64,000 nt of DNA from Venturia oleaginea (Eukaryota > Ascomycota > Dothideomycetes > Venturiales > Venturiaceae): contig JABMLP010000007.1 of assembly GCA_013176395.1 (NCBI GenBank), positions 310,001 to 374,000 on the forward strand, written 5' to 3'. The notes under the pieces are model-generated. The model ran no database searches, was not told the DNA's origin, and worked only from the letters and a program-made list of their open reading frames with translations. Position 1 is the stretch's first letter. Every line of letters begins with the position of its first letter. Position numbers and translations under genes: made by a program. This document shows, one piece after another, positions 41,548 to 53,266 of this stretch.

Positions 41548-43008
41548 ATGCCTCTCGGCCTCGAACGCATAAACGCCCGCACCCTCCAACCAAACGCCCT
41601 CATAAACTTCATCCGTCCCCTCCCCGGCCCCGACGAAGAGCACTCCCGCGACTTCCTCTCCCGAATAGCTGCACAATGCTACCCAATCATGAAGAAAAAC
41701 CACACAGCTGTCATGGCTCTTGCCGAACACGAATGGAACCCCGAATTCGCTGGACGCAATTTCAACGCTGGTGAACTCATCGAGTTAGTTTTGAGAGGCA
41801 AGAGTGGACAGTGGTTGCCGTTTAAGCATGTGCAGTTGGTTATGATGCATGAGCTTGCTCATTGTAAGGAGATGAATCACAGTCCTTCTTTTTGGAAGGT
41901 GCGGAATGGGTATTGTGAGGAGGTTAAGGTGCTTCGGGAGAGGGGGTATATTGGGGAGGGGATGTGGGGGAGGGGGAGGGCTATTGATGGAAGGTTTGTT
42001 GAGGGGGAGAGTGTTGCGGAGGGGGATTTACCCGAGCATGTTTGTAGTGGGACGTATAGGCGGCAAGGGAGGGGCAGGAAGAGGAAGAGAGGTGGGGAGA
42101 AGGTGGATAAGCCTAAGGTTTCCTACGCGGAGAGGCAGCAGAAGCGGATTCTCAAGAAATTTGGCTCTGGAGGCACAAAGTTGGGCGACGATGAAGACAC
42201 AAGGGTTAAACTCGAGGAAGGCAAGAAGCAGAAAGCGAAGCCTAGAGTTGCTGGCAGTGCGAGAGGTAGGGATCTCAGGGCAGCAGCTGCGTTGGCACGA
42301 TTCGAGACGGTCAAAAAGGAAGAGGTCATCAAGGAGGAGGAGACGGACAGCGAGACAGAATCAGACGATGACTGGCATGTTCTCGACGACGGAACAGCTG
42401 CTACGGATCAAAGAGGGAAGAAGATCACGGATTCTCAAGTTCATGACATGCTTCGTGTGTGCGGCGCTGAGGATGAAAACGATGAGGACGTAAAGCGGGA
42501 AATGGAGGAGCTGAGGATGACGGATATACCTCCTGCTTCTGTTGCGAAGAGACAAGCAAAGAAGCCAGTCCCGGAGCCGACATACGACGGCACAACTACA
42601 GAGAGCGACTCTGATATCGAGGAGCGCACATCAAAATCAAAACCATCTACGTCCAAAGTAGACCCGCCGCCCACCGCCAATAAGCCATCAGCTTCAGCTG
42701 CAAAATCGACGAGATCAGAGAAATCGACACCTCGACCACCATCAATATCTCACAAACCACCAACACTCAAAGCTCCTTTGCCCGAGGTCTCCAAGCCAGC
42801 ACCACAGCCCCCGGATTCATCAACATGTCCAATCTGCTCATTTGAAAATGCCGATAGTGATATTCTCTGCATGGTCTGCTCAAACGTCCTGAAGCCAAAT
42901 ATTATGCATAATATTTGGAAGTGTCAAAGCAAGACATGTGAAGGCAGTGCATTCATCAACCATGGTGATAGTGGACGGTGTGCTGTGTGTGGTGGACCAA
43001 AACAATGA
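41548..43008 (+). CDS. WSS1: Wss1-type DNA-dependent metalloprotease
   Basis: Zinc metalloprotease that removes DNA-protein crosslinks and acts on sumoylated proteins with Cdc48 (WLM family, fungal counterpart of SPRTN). Intronless, 486 residues. The WLM domain covers about 1-200, with the metal site at 101-111: MHELAHCKEMNH (His101, Glu102, His105, His111). A long charged disordered region follows, with acidic stretches and VLDD/DDDWHVLDD-type patches that could be SUMO-interacting or SHP-like motifs (inference). The C-terminus has a RanBP2-like zinc finger (CPICSFENADSDILCMVC, about 427-444) and a second four-Cys motif (CQSKTC...CAVC, 459-481). The active site is complete. Sits between two accessory stretches: the DUF7770-like/tandem-repeat region and the HET pseudogene. 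Confidence 0.92.
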   Translation: MPLGLERINARTLQPNALINFIRPLPGPDEEHSRDFLSRIAAQCYPIMKKNHTAVMALAEHEWNPEFAGRNFNAGELIELVLRGKSGQWLPFKHVQLVMMHELAHCKEMNHSPSFWKVRNGYCEEVKVLRERGYIGEGMWGRGRAIDGRFVEGESVAEGDLPEHVCSGTYRRQGRGRKRKRGGEKVDKPKVSYAERQQKRILKKFGSGGTKLGDDEDTRVKLEEGKKQKAKPRVAGSARGRDLRAAAALARFETVKKEEVIKEEETDSETESDDDWHVLDDGTAATDQRGKKITDSQVHDMLRVCGAEDENDEDVKREMEELRMTDIPPASVAKRQAKKPVPEPTYDGTTTESDSDIEERTSKSKPSTSKVDPPPTANKPSASAAKSTRSEKSTPRPPSISHKPPTLKAPLPEVSKPAPQPPDSSTCPICSFENADSDILCMVCSNVLKPNIMHNIWKCQSKTCEGSAFINHGDSGRCAVCGGPKQ

Positions 43009-43487
43009 AAGAGAAGAACAGACCTAGACTGAATGATTGAGTGACTAAGTGAATGATGATAATATCCCAACGAGCTCTCGATGCACCACTGACAGACTAG
43101 ATAGGTCCTAGACATCGAAATCGAAGATGGTGAGTCCGTTATTTCATGTCGGCCAGAAATCAAATTCTTTCAACACACCACTCTCAAATCAAGGTCCACA
43201 TTGTCAAGAAATTTATCGACATGGCTGTCAAGCTCGAACACAAGTATGAATACTGCAGCTTCGTAGTGCCCAAAAGGCAGGGCGGACATGAACCAACCAT
43301 CCCACAGCGGCTCTCTCGACCTGCTCTGATCTCACCCAATCATCGTAAGAGCGCTACTGTCCACTACCCCTCACTCACGATTTGACATCAACATCTCCTC
43401 TACTAGCAGCTGTCATTGTTCTCGTCCGCTTCATGCAACGACACCTGGCCAGCCAACTTGATCATACACTCGAACGACGTCGGAAGA
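43009..43487. other. intergenic, nothing recognised
   Basis: 3' region of WSS1 and 5' region of the HET-domain gene. A 79-codon plus-strand frame at 43146-43385 has no recognisable content. Confidence 0.5.
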
Positions 43488-45674
43488 ATGTCGTTCCAAG
43501 TCGCCGAGCTTTGCGGAAAGTGTGAGCTTGCTTTGTCTAGTCACTGGTGCAACGAGAGTCAATGTCGTTGTGATAAGCCACAGGTCGTTGAGATGAGACA
43601 GTTGCGTCGCGTCTTCCAGGAATTCAAGCTCTGGGATCAGGATGATATTCGCCATGAGTATTTTAAACATCAAACATTTCAGGAATTACAGAAATTCGCC
43701 ATCCCTTGCTACATCTGCTTCCTTTTGCGCGGCCACCTACACTATCAGCTCGACGATGAAGACAATCGGGTGGGCAGTCCACTTATCTCTTACCTGGGAG
43801 TTATCGCGGGAATAGGCGCATTGGATATTACGTGCCACCATGTTATGAGGAATGATCGGAAGCAAGTGGTCTATTTCGGTACGATTGAAGCTGCAGCCAT
43901 TTTCAGGTACAATTACAAAATATGCAACATTTTTGATGGATTTGCTGATTTTCTCAGGCAATCTTACAACTTTCGAGCAGTCCGGTCAATCTGTCCGGAT
44001 GAGTCGCACGGCTCAATGCGCTGCCCAAATTCGATCTTGGGTAACGACTTGTGAATCATTTCACTCGAATTGCCAAAAAAATAGGGTTTCAAGCGCAATG
44101 ATAGCTGACTTACCGAGACGGCTACTGCACCTTTCCGGCTCCAAAGATGTGCCACGCGCTGCCATTTTCAGCACAGCTGGTTTGCCACCTGACACGAGAT
44201 ACGCAACTTCAAGCCATCGATGGGGAGACGTAGAGATCCTGAAATTGCTCCAAAAGAATGAAGAAGCTCTTGGGCAAAACGTTCCTGTTCATTCGCTGCC
44301 CCGGACATTTCAGGAAGCTATCAGCCTTTGCCTCTCCGTTGGACTGCAATATCTTTGGATCGATTCCTTGTGTATTATCCAAGACTTGGAAACCGACTGG
44401 GACCAAGAAGCGGTTCGAATGTGCACCATATATTCCAAAGCCTGGCTAGGCATAGCTGCCACATTCGCAAAAGATGGGCATGACGGCCTGTTGAGCTAGG
44501 AGAGCTTTCTATCCCACTCAGTTGTAGAAGCGACTTGTACGGGAGATGGACTGAGAGCTGGAAAATTGATTTTATTGAACTACGCTGCCTGGGAGTCCAG
44601 CATTAAGCGGGCTCTGCTGAACTCTCGTGCCTGGGTGGTGCAAGAGCGAATTCTGTCGCCGAGAACAGTACATTTTGCGTCTGACCAAATATGGTGGAGC
44701 TGCATGGGACTACGCATCGGGTGCGAGGCAATACCTACAGGGGAATGTTTTCCAACTGAAAATGCCTGGGCAACAAATTTGTGGAGTATCGTTTTGCAGC
44801 CAGTCACTTGGATCTCAGCCTGGAACAAACTGGTGGACACATACATGTCAGCTGAAACAAAGACCTCGGACAGACCAATGGCAATTGCTGGTATTGCAGA
44901 AGCTATAGCCCAAGCGCATGCAATCGCGCCTCACGACTACCTGGCTGGTATATGGCGTGATGAACTTGTCAGTTCTCTGCTTTGGCATACTTTCTTCTTC
45001 ATCCTCGAGGCGCCAGGTTCATCATACGCGACTTGCCACTCACGAATTTCTTCCACATCGACATGGTCCTGGCTTTCGGTGAATGCTCCAGTTGGATTTT
45101 TTCGACCTGGCCTGATTCCGAGAGTCTTCTTGCACGGTTCCTTGATGCTCGCACCTATCCCGTAGCAGGCTATTTTGGGCCAGTGAACGGTGGTCATATC
45201 ACGCCAGAAGGACCATTGATCTCCCTCCGTCGTTCAACGGAGCGTCAAAAATACCAAGAAGGCGAACACGAACTTGGAACATTAGCATTGCACGCGGCTC
45301 ACATGGATAATCTTGTGATTGATGACGAAAGCCTTGAAAACATCAGGATGCCAAGGGGCACCCTCCGTTCGCACTTGCGTGGTCTCTTCGATTGTTGGGA
45401 TTGGCCTGGGATGGGTACAGAGGTGTATTTTTCCCGCGTTAAACATAGACATCATGGGAGAGAACATATTGTATTTGGGCTTCTACTTGCTCGATCTGAC
45501 CGGCCTAGTAGCGGTGGAGCTGGATATACTCGTATGGCACTAGTTAAGCTGGAGTTTCGATTTGAGTCTGCGATTGACGAGACCGCCAGCTCGTATCCTT
45601 GCTCAAGAGGCACGAGCAGGAGTAGACTATTTACTAGTTCTCAACTCATTGATTCACCACCATTTCAGTTCTAG
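43488..45674 (+). pseudogene. HET-domain (heterokaryon incompatibility) gene, broken
   Basis: HET-domain proteins trigger non-self recognition and cell death on hyphal fusion in filamentous ascomycetes. The likely start is ATG 43488 (MSFQVAELCGKCELAL). Exon 1 runs to 43878, then a 79-nt intron ends at 43957. The HET core is clear: YATSSHRWGDVEILK, LPRTFQEAISLCLSVGLQYL, then WIDSLCIIQDLETDW and the block IYSKAWLGIAATFAKDG. An in-frame TAG at 44497-44499 interrupts it. Downstream the same frame resumes with SRAWVVQERILSPRTVHF and the late WSWLSVNAPVGF. The final part (LDARTYPVAGYFGPVNGG, then LISLRRS) lies one frame away, with the change near 45,090-45,130. One stop plus one frameshift means pseudogene, unless unusual introns remove both. 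Confidence 0.75.
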
Positions 45675-46424
45675 AATAGGTAAGAACAATCTACACTCCC
45701 TACAAGAAAGAGGGTTCATCAGCCTTCCAAATCTAGATCCTTCTATCTCCTATTTTACTAAATGTTAATTTTAAGCTTCCAGATTTATAATAGTAATTGC
45801 TCTTTTCACGAACTATCTCGCTAACGAAGCTACTCTACTTCGATAGAAGGTTGGATAATATTCAATAGAGATAGATTCTATATCCTAGAATATTAGATTA
45901 GTAGGTCCTATCTCTTACCTCTACCCATTACTTTCTTGCATCCACTTTCAATGCTTGTCTAAAAATATGAGTACAACGATTCAAAGACGGTTTGAATCCC
46001 CACTGTCTCCACAATCACCCTTCCCTCCTTCGCCCTCTTGTTCAAATGGCATCATTATGCCAACAGTGAGAAACAACCAGAAAATCCCCACATCGAGCGA
46101 CGTCAAGCCTATCCAGGAAGAACAAGACACGACGAAGCACCCAATTCCCGCCTTTATTCAGCAAGCGATCCAAAAATAATCCGCGAAGTGCATTAAAGCG
46201 TGGTGAAGTAATGAATACTGGCTTTGCTCATAATGATGCTCTGTCCCCTACACACCTACTTGCTACGATAAACACCCGAATCACTTCTTCATCTCACCTC
46301 GTCATCAAGTAACAGCAACAAATCGACTCTTTTCTTGCCCCAACCCAACCAACCGCTCAAATGCAAGTCAAACCACCTCCGCCTTTTCTGTTCCACCTTC
46401 TCATGCCATCGAAGTAGTACTAGA
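45675..46424. other. intergenic; one small unidentified frame
   Basis: AT-rich first half. A plus-strand frame of 70 codons from an ATG at 45967 to 46179 (MSTTIQRRFESPLSP...) has no recognisable domain and may be chance. Confidence 0.4.
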
Positions 46425-48702
46425 TCACGAAACACCCAACCCACTAACCTCACCCATCTCCTCCTTCCTCTCCCCGCCCATCAAATAGCTCAACTTCCAC
46501 CTCATCCTCACTGACTCTCCTTTCCCACCCTCAACGCCAAGCAATCTTATAACCTGACTAATTGGTTTCGAACCCTTTGGACCCAACTCGCGTCCAGACT
46601 GCGGTTCGAGTTTCAGTGAGAATGTTTTCGTAACCGCAACCTGGAATGTTAACTCCGAGATTGGTGTAAAGGTATTGTTCGTGATATTTGATGTAATCTC
46701 GATTTCGTTGGTTGAAGTCGATCTCGAGACGGTCCACGAGATGAGAATAGACGTATTCGTGACAGTCAGTTTTGCAGGCATAGATGAAGGAAGAGCGGAG
46801 GCGAAAGTCCATTCATCGTCTGTTGGAGCTTGCGCAGCTTGTGCGGCTGGTGGCGGAGGTGCAGTGAAGCTGTCGATGAGATTCGTCGAGGCTGCCGGAG
46901 GTGGCGCAGTATGTGATGACTGAAATTGAAAGGGTGATTGTTGTCGTGGTGTGTGTGACGCCGAAGAAAGAGCCGCGAATGGATCTGGTTTGAATTGTTG
47001 TTGTTGCGCTGACGGGCTTGTAAAGGTACTTGACGGCCTAGACGATGTATTTGGAGCTGCGAAATTGGAGAGAGAGCTGAATGCTGATGGTTGAGATGCT
47101 GCTGGTGCGGGTGAGTTGAACATGCTTGTGATTTGAGCATTCGAAAGATGAGAGCCTGATGGAGCCGGAGATGCGCCTGTCACAGTTTTAGCACCATGAC
47201 TGCTCTCAGACTCGGGACCAACATACCAAATCCGTTCGAGCCCAGCGACACAGCGCCTCCTTGGCCGTAGTTGTCCGTCATAGACAACCCAAGCAAGTCG
47301 TCCGCCAACGCGTTTCCAGAAGACTTTGGAGCTTCCGTAGCAGCACTACTCGACGGCGCCGGAGTCATCGCTTCATCGTCAGGGCCTCCCAAATCAATCA
47401 ATGACAACTCATTGTTAGCTCCTCTTGTCACACCTGCGCCGCTCGTTCCCAAGGTGCCCTTTGGAATCTTCGCGGCTGCTTCAAGATCGCCCTTCTTGAC
47501 CAACTTGTATCGCTCGATCGTTCGGTTTATGCTGTCGTTGATTTCAAAAAGTTTGGCCACCGCTTCATGATCATCCGACTCCTCTTCGCACATTTTCTGG
47601 ATCTTCGGGTGAGCACTCATCAAGGCGTTTGCAAGTTCCTGTAGACATGTGAGCAATCTTAAATTCGCCAGAATTGATCGGACCAACCTCGAAAACATCT
47701 CCCTCTTTTATCTTGTCTGCTGCCTGGTGTTTCTGTAGCATATCTTCCAGCAGTCTCGCTTTCTGCTGTATTCTTCCAACCTCTTCAGCAGCCTTGGCCC
47801 GCCAATCGGTTTTGTTTCGTGTATCATACCCAGCCATGACTTTCATGAGCTTGTTAGCTTCCTGTAGATCGCCGGGGCCACCTCGTCGAATAAGTTCTTG
47901 TAGCTTCGCAGATTGTGCAGCTCGTTCCTCTTCCTCCATCTCATCGGCTGATCGTAGATTCTGCGAATGTCAGTGTCGCTCAGTAGTATACGCAAATACC
48001 AACCTACATCACTGGGATTCAGAACCGCAGCATCCTCCCGTCGAACTTCAGGGAATTGATACCCCTTGTAGCTCAACAACCTATGCATGTCCCTTATGAA
48101 CCCCAGATCTTCCTTGTACCGTGAAGTCTGGCAGATCGTAGACCGCCATTCCTCCAGCATCTCGAGGATCTTCATCTGCACACGCGAGGAATGTATAGGC
48201 GGCCGTTCGGGGAAGCGTCGGACGAGCTCATTGAGGAATTCTTTCGTGCTTATTTGGAGTTGGAATGGATATCCGCAGTTTTTGACGCATATATCGAGGA
48301 GCTGTAGCATTCGTTAACCTCTGCCTGCCATAGATATCGCATGCTACATACATTAAGAGCCAACATGGCAACGTTGGGATTACGGTGGTTGACATAATTG
48401 ACAATAGCCACCGCAGCTTCTCGTGGTCTTTCTTCGTTAGTCCAATTGTACCTCTCATGTGCAGATCTGCGAGCCTCACGAATTGCCCTTCTTCGCATTG
48501 ATCAGGTCAGATATCTCGAGGTTGAGGGCTAGGTTTGGCTCGAAGTTTTGCGGATCGCATGCATTTACTTTGAGGCATTGTTAGATATGTAAAAGATAAT
48601 AGAATGTGCCAGTCTCTAGCTTATTGCCAACATACAAATATATCTCTGCAAGGGAGTCTGTACAGCCTCGCCGTAGCCGCCCCAGCGGTCCCTGGCGGCC
48701 AT
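46425..48702 (-). CDS. GGA clathrin adaptor (VHS-GAT-GAE)
   Basis: Arf-dependent, ubiquitin-binding adaptor that sorts cargo from the trans-Golgi to endosomes (Gga1/Gga2 in yeast). Seven exons: 48702-48636, 48567-48480, 48427-48352, 48301-48008, 47960-47688, 47638-47227 and 47176-46425. Introns are 47-68 nt and all phases agree, giving 653 residues. The VHS domain (about 15-160) reads LQRYILNACDPQNFEPNLAL, NVAMLALNLLDICVKNCGYP and ISTKEFLNELVRRFPERPP. The GAT region (about 190-330) has coiled-coil heptads, including RAKAAEEVGRIQQKARLLED and ELANALMSAHPKIQKMCEEE. A disordered hinge with NPF-like and DLLGL clathrin-box-type sequences follows. The GAE ear occupies the end (WTFASALPSSMPAKLTVTN to the stop). 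Head-to-head with TSR3, starts 425 bp apart. Confidence 0.92.
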
Positions 48703-49127
48703 CCGGGCACTTGCAGCCTCCACTTTGGCGGTTTGGGGGTTTCAAAAATGGGTGTAGAGAGGGTGCCTCGGGGCGATCGGGTTGATTGAGTGGTGGGTAC
48801 GGTAGGGTGAAGGTAGTGTTAATGGATCGTTGGTGCCTTCATACGAGCTTGGAGGGGTGGCTGTGATGAGGAGCGTCATCTCTTCTGGCGGGAATCGCCA
48901 AAACTACAACACCAAAATAAGTCACATCCACAACGATTACCTTACAATTTCTCTCCCTCTTATTACCCCGGAACCTTGAAGTTCACACACGCTCTAGTGC
49001 CCTCGAATATCTTGTCCCTGACAAGCTCTCACCAAGCAATAATTTACACGGCTAACTGCGCATTCCTCGAACTTACATATTTCCCTGAAGAGCCTCACTG
49101 CTAGAAACCCTCTCAAACTCGTACAAA

Positions 49128-50255
49128 ATGGTCCGCCACAAAAAAGACAACTTCCAACGAGGCTCCTCCAAAAAATCCTCTCACCGCCCCCCACCAACCC
49201 ACCGCGACGAAAATGGCCTCGAAACCAAAAGACCCCAATTCAAAGCCGCTTGCTGGGACCTAGGCCACTGCGATCCAAAACGATGCTCCGGCAAGAAGCT
49301 TATCCGCTTAGGCCTAATGCGCGAACTGCACATCGGTCAACGATTCCCCGGCGTCGTCATAACACCAAATGGCAAAACAGTGGTCTCAAAAGCAGATAAA
49401 GAGCTGATTGAACAATTCGGTGCTGCTGTTGTTGAGGCGTCTTGGAATCGGATTGATGAGGTTCCGTTTGGGAGGATTGGAGGGAAGTGTGAACGGTTAC
49501 TGCCTTATTTGGTTGCTGCGAATCAGACGAATTATGGGAAGCCTTATCGGTTGAATTGTGTGGAGGCTTTAGCAGCGGCGTTCTTCATCTGTGGGTATCC
49601 TGAGTGGGCGGAGGGTATATTGGAGCCATTCTCATATGGGGATAGCTTTTTGGAGATCAATGATGAGAGTCTGAGGAAGTACATGGCTTGTGAAACTGCG
49701 GAAGAGGTTAAGAAGGCGGAAGAGGATTATTTGAAACAAATCGAGAAGGAGTGGAATGATCAGAGGGGACGGCCTAGTGCTGGGCAGACGGATGGGTTGT
49801 TGGAGGAGGATGCGAAATCTGACGGGCATGTTTCGGAAGGTGAGGAAGAAGAGGAGGATCGGGATCCGTACGGCATGCCACCGGAATCAGACGACGAGGA
49901 AGAGATGGCAGAATTACGGAGACGAGTCCTACAATCGAAGCCTTTTGCGAAGGAGGATGCGGCAGAGCAAGGCGAAGAAAAAGAGGAGGATCTGGATGCA
50001 AAGAAAGCGCCAGAGCGAATAGCACGGCCTGTACAACCTGATCCAGTCACACAAGCAGAGCAATCTGAGGAAGAAGACGAAGCATCAGGCTCAGAAGCAG
50101 GCGACGGCCTGGACGATGACTTCGACAACCTCATGAAAGCTGGACCTCTTACAGATCGTACGGGTATAACAGCAAAAGAGCGGGCAAGAGCATTAGAGAA
50201 AAGCGTCAGTGCGACATATTCAAGAGGAAAGCCAGGAACAATTAGCTTGAAGTGA
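49128..50255 (+). CDS. TSR3: Tsr3, 18S rRNA aminocarboxypropyltransferase
   Basis: Transfers the 3-amino-3-carboxypropyl group from S-adenosylmethionine to a pseudouridine of 18S rRNA (the m1acp3-psi site), a late step of 40S maturation. Intronless, 375 residues. The RLI-like N-terminal region contains ACWDLGHCDPKRCSGKKLIR (about 41-60). The SPOUT-like DUF367 domain follows, with SPOUT-type landmarks DCSWNRI-equivalent VEASWNRIDEVPF, RLLPYLVAANQTNYGKP and LNCVEALAAAFFICGYP. From about 205 the protein is a disordered acidic tail (EEEEEDRDPYGMPPESDDEE and similar), common in fungal Tsr3, ending in a basic stretch. The start is preceded by an A-rich Kozak context (ACAAAATGG). Confidence 0.93.
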   Translation: MVRHKKDNFQRGSSKKSSHRPPPTHRDENGLETKRPQFKAACWDLGHCDPKRCSGKKLIRLGLMRELHIGQRFPGVVITPNGKTVVSKADKELIEQFGAAVVEASWNRIDEVPFGRIGGKCERLLPYLVAANQTNYGKPYRLNCVEALAAAFFICGYPEWAEGILEPFSYGDSFLEINDESLRKYMACETAEEVKKAEEDYLKQIEKEWNDQRGRPSAGQTDGLLEEDAKSDGHVSEGEEEEEDRDPYGMPPESDDEEEMAELRRRVLQSKPFAKEDAAEQGEEKEEDLDAKKAPERIARPVQPDPVTQAEQSEEEDEASGSEAGDGLDDDFDNLMKAGPLTDRTGITAKERARALEKSVSATYSRGKPGTISLK

Positions 50256-50566
50256 ACCATCTAGGCAGTCTTCAACAAAGAAGCTTGGGATAGATTCACG
50301 ACAAAATCGAAAATAGAAGATACCCATATTCAAACATAATTAAGCAGTCCTTGTCGTAGTTGATGTCTTCCATACAGGATAGCATTTTCCAAGCAGTGAC
50401 CTTGCTAAAGACTGCCCGCTTGATGAAGTCTGTGCCAATTATCCATTAAACACACCAAAATTGCCATTTTCAACCTACCGAGCCCATGTCAACAATGATA
50501 CCGAATTTGAGTATACCCATCATTCCCGCCCAAAGAACTCCATGTCAAACCATCCATTCCCCCCGC
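50256..50566. other. short intergenic between convergent TSR3 and TAF5
   Basis: AT-rich 3' ends of two convergent genes; nothing else recognised. Confidence 0.6.
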
Positions 50567-53266
50567 TCAATGCGTCTCAGGGAGATAAGCGCTACCAGCC
50601 ACCAACAAATTCCCACGCGTAAACTGAACCTTATAAACCGGACTCTTCTTCGTCGGAAACGCGCTGATCTGATCCGGCGTAACGACCACCTCTTTCCGTC
50701 CCTTCTGTTTATCCTTGACTGCATTCGTAACAGCGGCACCAGCAACAGCAGCAGCACTCGCAGCACTCACCCCGGCTTCCGGTTTAACCTGTGCTCCATC
50801 ACTTGAAGCATCAGCTGCCTTCTGCACGACATCCCAAACCCTGACCGTAAGATCCGCACCACCAGAAGTAAGAGCAGATGACTCAACCGAGAAAGAAAGG
50901 GTCCAAATCCCTCCCTTGCCATGTCCACGCATGCGCTTGACACGCGCACCCTTATCGAGATCCCAGAGGATGATACTACCCTGATCATCGGCGCTGGCCA
51001 ATAACCTCCCGTTGGGCGAACACTCAATAGCAGTGATATTCCCTGTATGTCCCGTGAACATCCTAACAGCAGTCCCACGATTGATATCCCACATCCTCAC
51101 ATTCTTGTCCCCAGCCGTGAAAACATACAGCCCGTTAGGATGAAACGCAACTTTATCGACATCGGAATCGTGTCCGACAAACAGGCGCAAGGCAGCGATA
51201 TGGTCCGTACTCCAAAGGCGGGCGACTTTGTCATGACCACCTGTCAAAAAGTAATGACCCTGAGGACCCCACCGAATATCCCAGACGGGAGCGTCGTGAC
51301 CGCGGTAAGCAACCAAGCAGCTCCATGTATCGCAGGACCAGAGACGAATGGTTTTGTCTGCGGAGCAGGAGAGGAGATAGCGTGGGCCAGTGGAGAGAGA
51401 GCTGGAAGGTTTTGCGGTGGCTGGAGAGAAGGCGACGCCGAAAATGGGACCGGAGTGACCGACTAGACGGCGCGAGCTGGATGGTTTAGTGTTGGGATCG
51501 TTAGCATTGGCGATATTGGGGATCGGGTTTCCGTCGAGTGACCAGACTCGGATGTAGGATTGTGCTGTTCCAGCTGCCACGAGCATGAGGTCGCCTGAGA
51601 AGTCGAGGCAGTTGATACTGTGATGTGGTTAGCTTGAATGACGCGTTGGTAGATGATGCACGCGTCTTCTGATCGCAAGTGGTGAATTTCTAGCAATTTG
51701 AAAATGTAGATCGCTAGAGATTTTGGACCCTCGCACTTCAATTGCAGCAGTCATTCGCGAACCAATGCACTCACCTGTCATGGGTGTTGTGGAATGTGTA
51801 CATGCACACGCTCACTCCAGGTCCCACACCACCCGTCTTGGGGTCAATCTTGAATCGATCACGATGCTCTCGAATCTTCTGGACCTCCATTGCGATGTCG
51901 CGCGCAATCGGCGGTGGTAGAGGTACTTGTTCCCGCGTCGGCGCGTCTTCCGTGGGTTCTTGCTTGATGCGCTGTTCAAATTCTTCAACGAGAGAGTTTT
52001 GGCCAGGCTTTGGCGGTTCTCGTGCGTCTTCATCCTGAAGATCAGCTCGAATATCTTCCATAGCATCAGGGTCCATAGGCAAGGGCCCAAGCGCCAGCCT
52101 TGCCAACACGTTGGGAGCATTTCGATCTGTATTTGCTGAGCCCGGATTGTGCCCCGGAATGCCCTCATCCTCGCCTGGCATATCATAATTATCACCTTTG
52201 CGTGCCAACATCGCTGCCAAACTTCTCTCGACGCCAGCTACAGCACGATCCACTGTGACAATATGCATGTGAGCTTCGATCAGTTTCATCAATACAGAGC
52301 CTCCATCCGACTCTCGAGCTTCCAGAAATTGCGTCAACATGCTATATGCCATCGTCGTCATGGTTAAGCGGTATTTGTTGCCTCTGAAAATCTTGCCAAT
52401 ATGTGACGCTTGAACGTGCTCCGGTAGCGTGACGGTGCTTAACTGACGCACTTCATCAGGATGTTCTCGTTCAAACCTTGATCCATACTTGGCATTGAAT
52501 TGTTTGCAGTCATCTGGGTAGAAATCCGAGGCAAGCGAGAGCACTGAGTGAACGTAGATCGGCCATAGTAATCGTACGAGCTCCGGTCGATAGACTTCCA
52601 GACTGTCCTCCACGTATGTGAGGAGTAGAGCTGTTGGAGCTTAGCTGCGACCTTGACCGGCAAAAGAGAGACCACTTACCGTAGGCCTTCTCATACTGCT
52701 TTCCGCCTGCATCTTCTGCTCGTTTCACCAGGGGTCGACCGTTGTCATCATGGTGAGCAGACTCCCGTCGAAGGGTGGCTTCTGTTTTGCTATATCCTTT
52801 CTTGTTTAGATATTCGAGGACCTGGCTCGCAATATCAGTAACAATCTATGAAAAGCAGATGGATCTGGTGCATCTTGAAGCGGAGAGAGTGCAAAAAGAT
52901 ATCAGTGAAATCGTATGACCCGGCAATCGCCCAAATACAGGTATTTGACAAGGCAGAAAAACCGAGTATGCTGAGATTGAGGGCCACATCTCACTATGAA
53001 ATCGTCATGATTTGGTCCGCAGACACTGCAATAAATTGCCGATATTTGCGGCGGTTGATTGGACATGACTGAAACTGGCAGTTTGTAACAGAAATGAGAA
53101 GTGTGCGTACAATCTGATTGAGGTTTTGTTGCGAAGTAGCACCTCCACCAGGCGGCGGCGCTTGTTGAGGACCAGTGGATGGACCCATGCCGGCACTCGG
53201 AGGGCCATTAACGACACTGCCTTGTCTCGGAGGCATCTGGCCGTGCTGTTGTGGTTGTTGCGCCAT
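50567..53266 (-). CDS. TAF5: TFIID/SAGA subunit TAF5
   Basis: WD40 scaffold shared by TFIID and SAGA, pairing with the TAF6-TAF9 histone folds. Exons are 53266-53111, 52821-52680, 52630-51775 and 51617-50567, with introns of 289, 49 and 157 nt; phases agree and give 734 residues. The N-terminus is Gln/Pro/Gly-rich. A LisH motif follows (about 50-80; LEYLNKKGYSKTEATLRRES). The NTD2 (TFIID 90 kDa) domain comes next: EVYRPELVRLLWPIYVHSVL, then DDCKQFNAKYGSRFEREH and HIGKIFRGNKYRLTMTTMAY. After a linker the WD40 propeller runs to the end with repeats such as LLSCSADKTIRLWS, FLTGGHDKVARLWS, VFTAGDKNVRMWD and LLASADDQGSIILWD. It starts 867 bp from MED11 on the opposite strand. The 289-nt first intron is long for this region. 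Confidence 0.93.
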
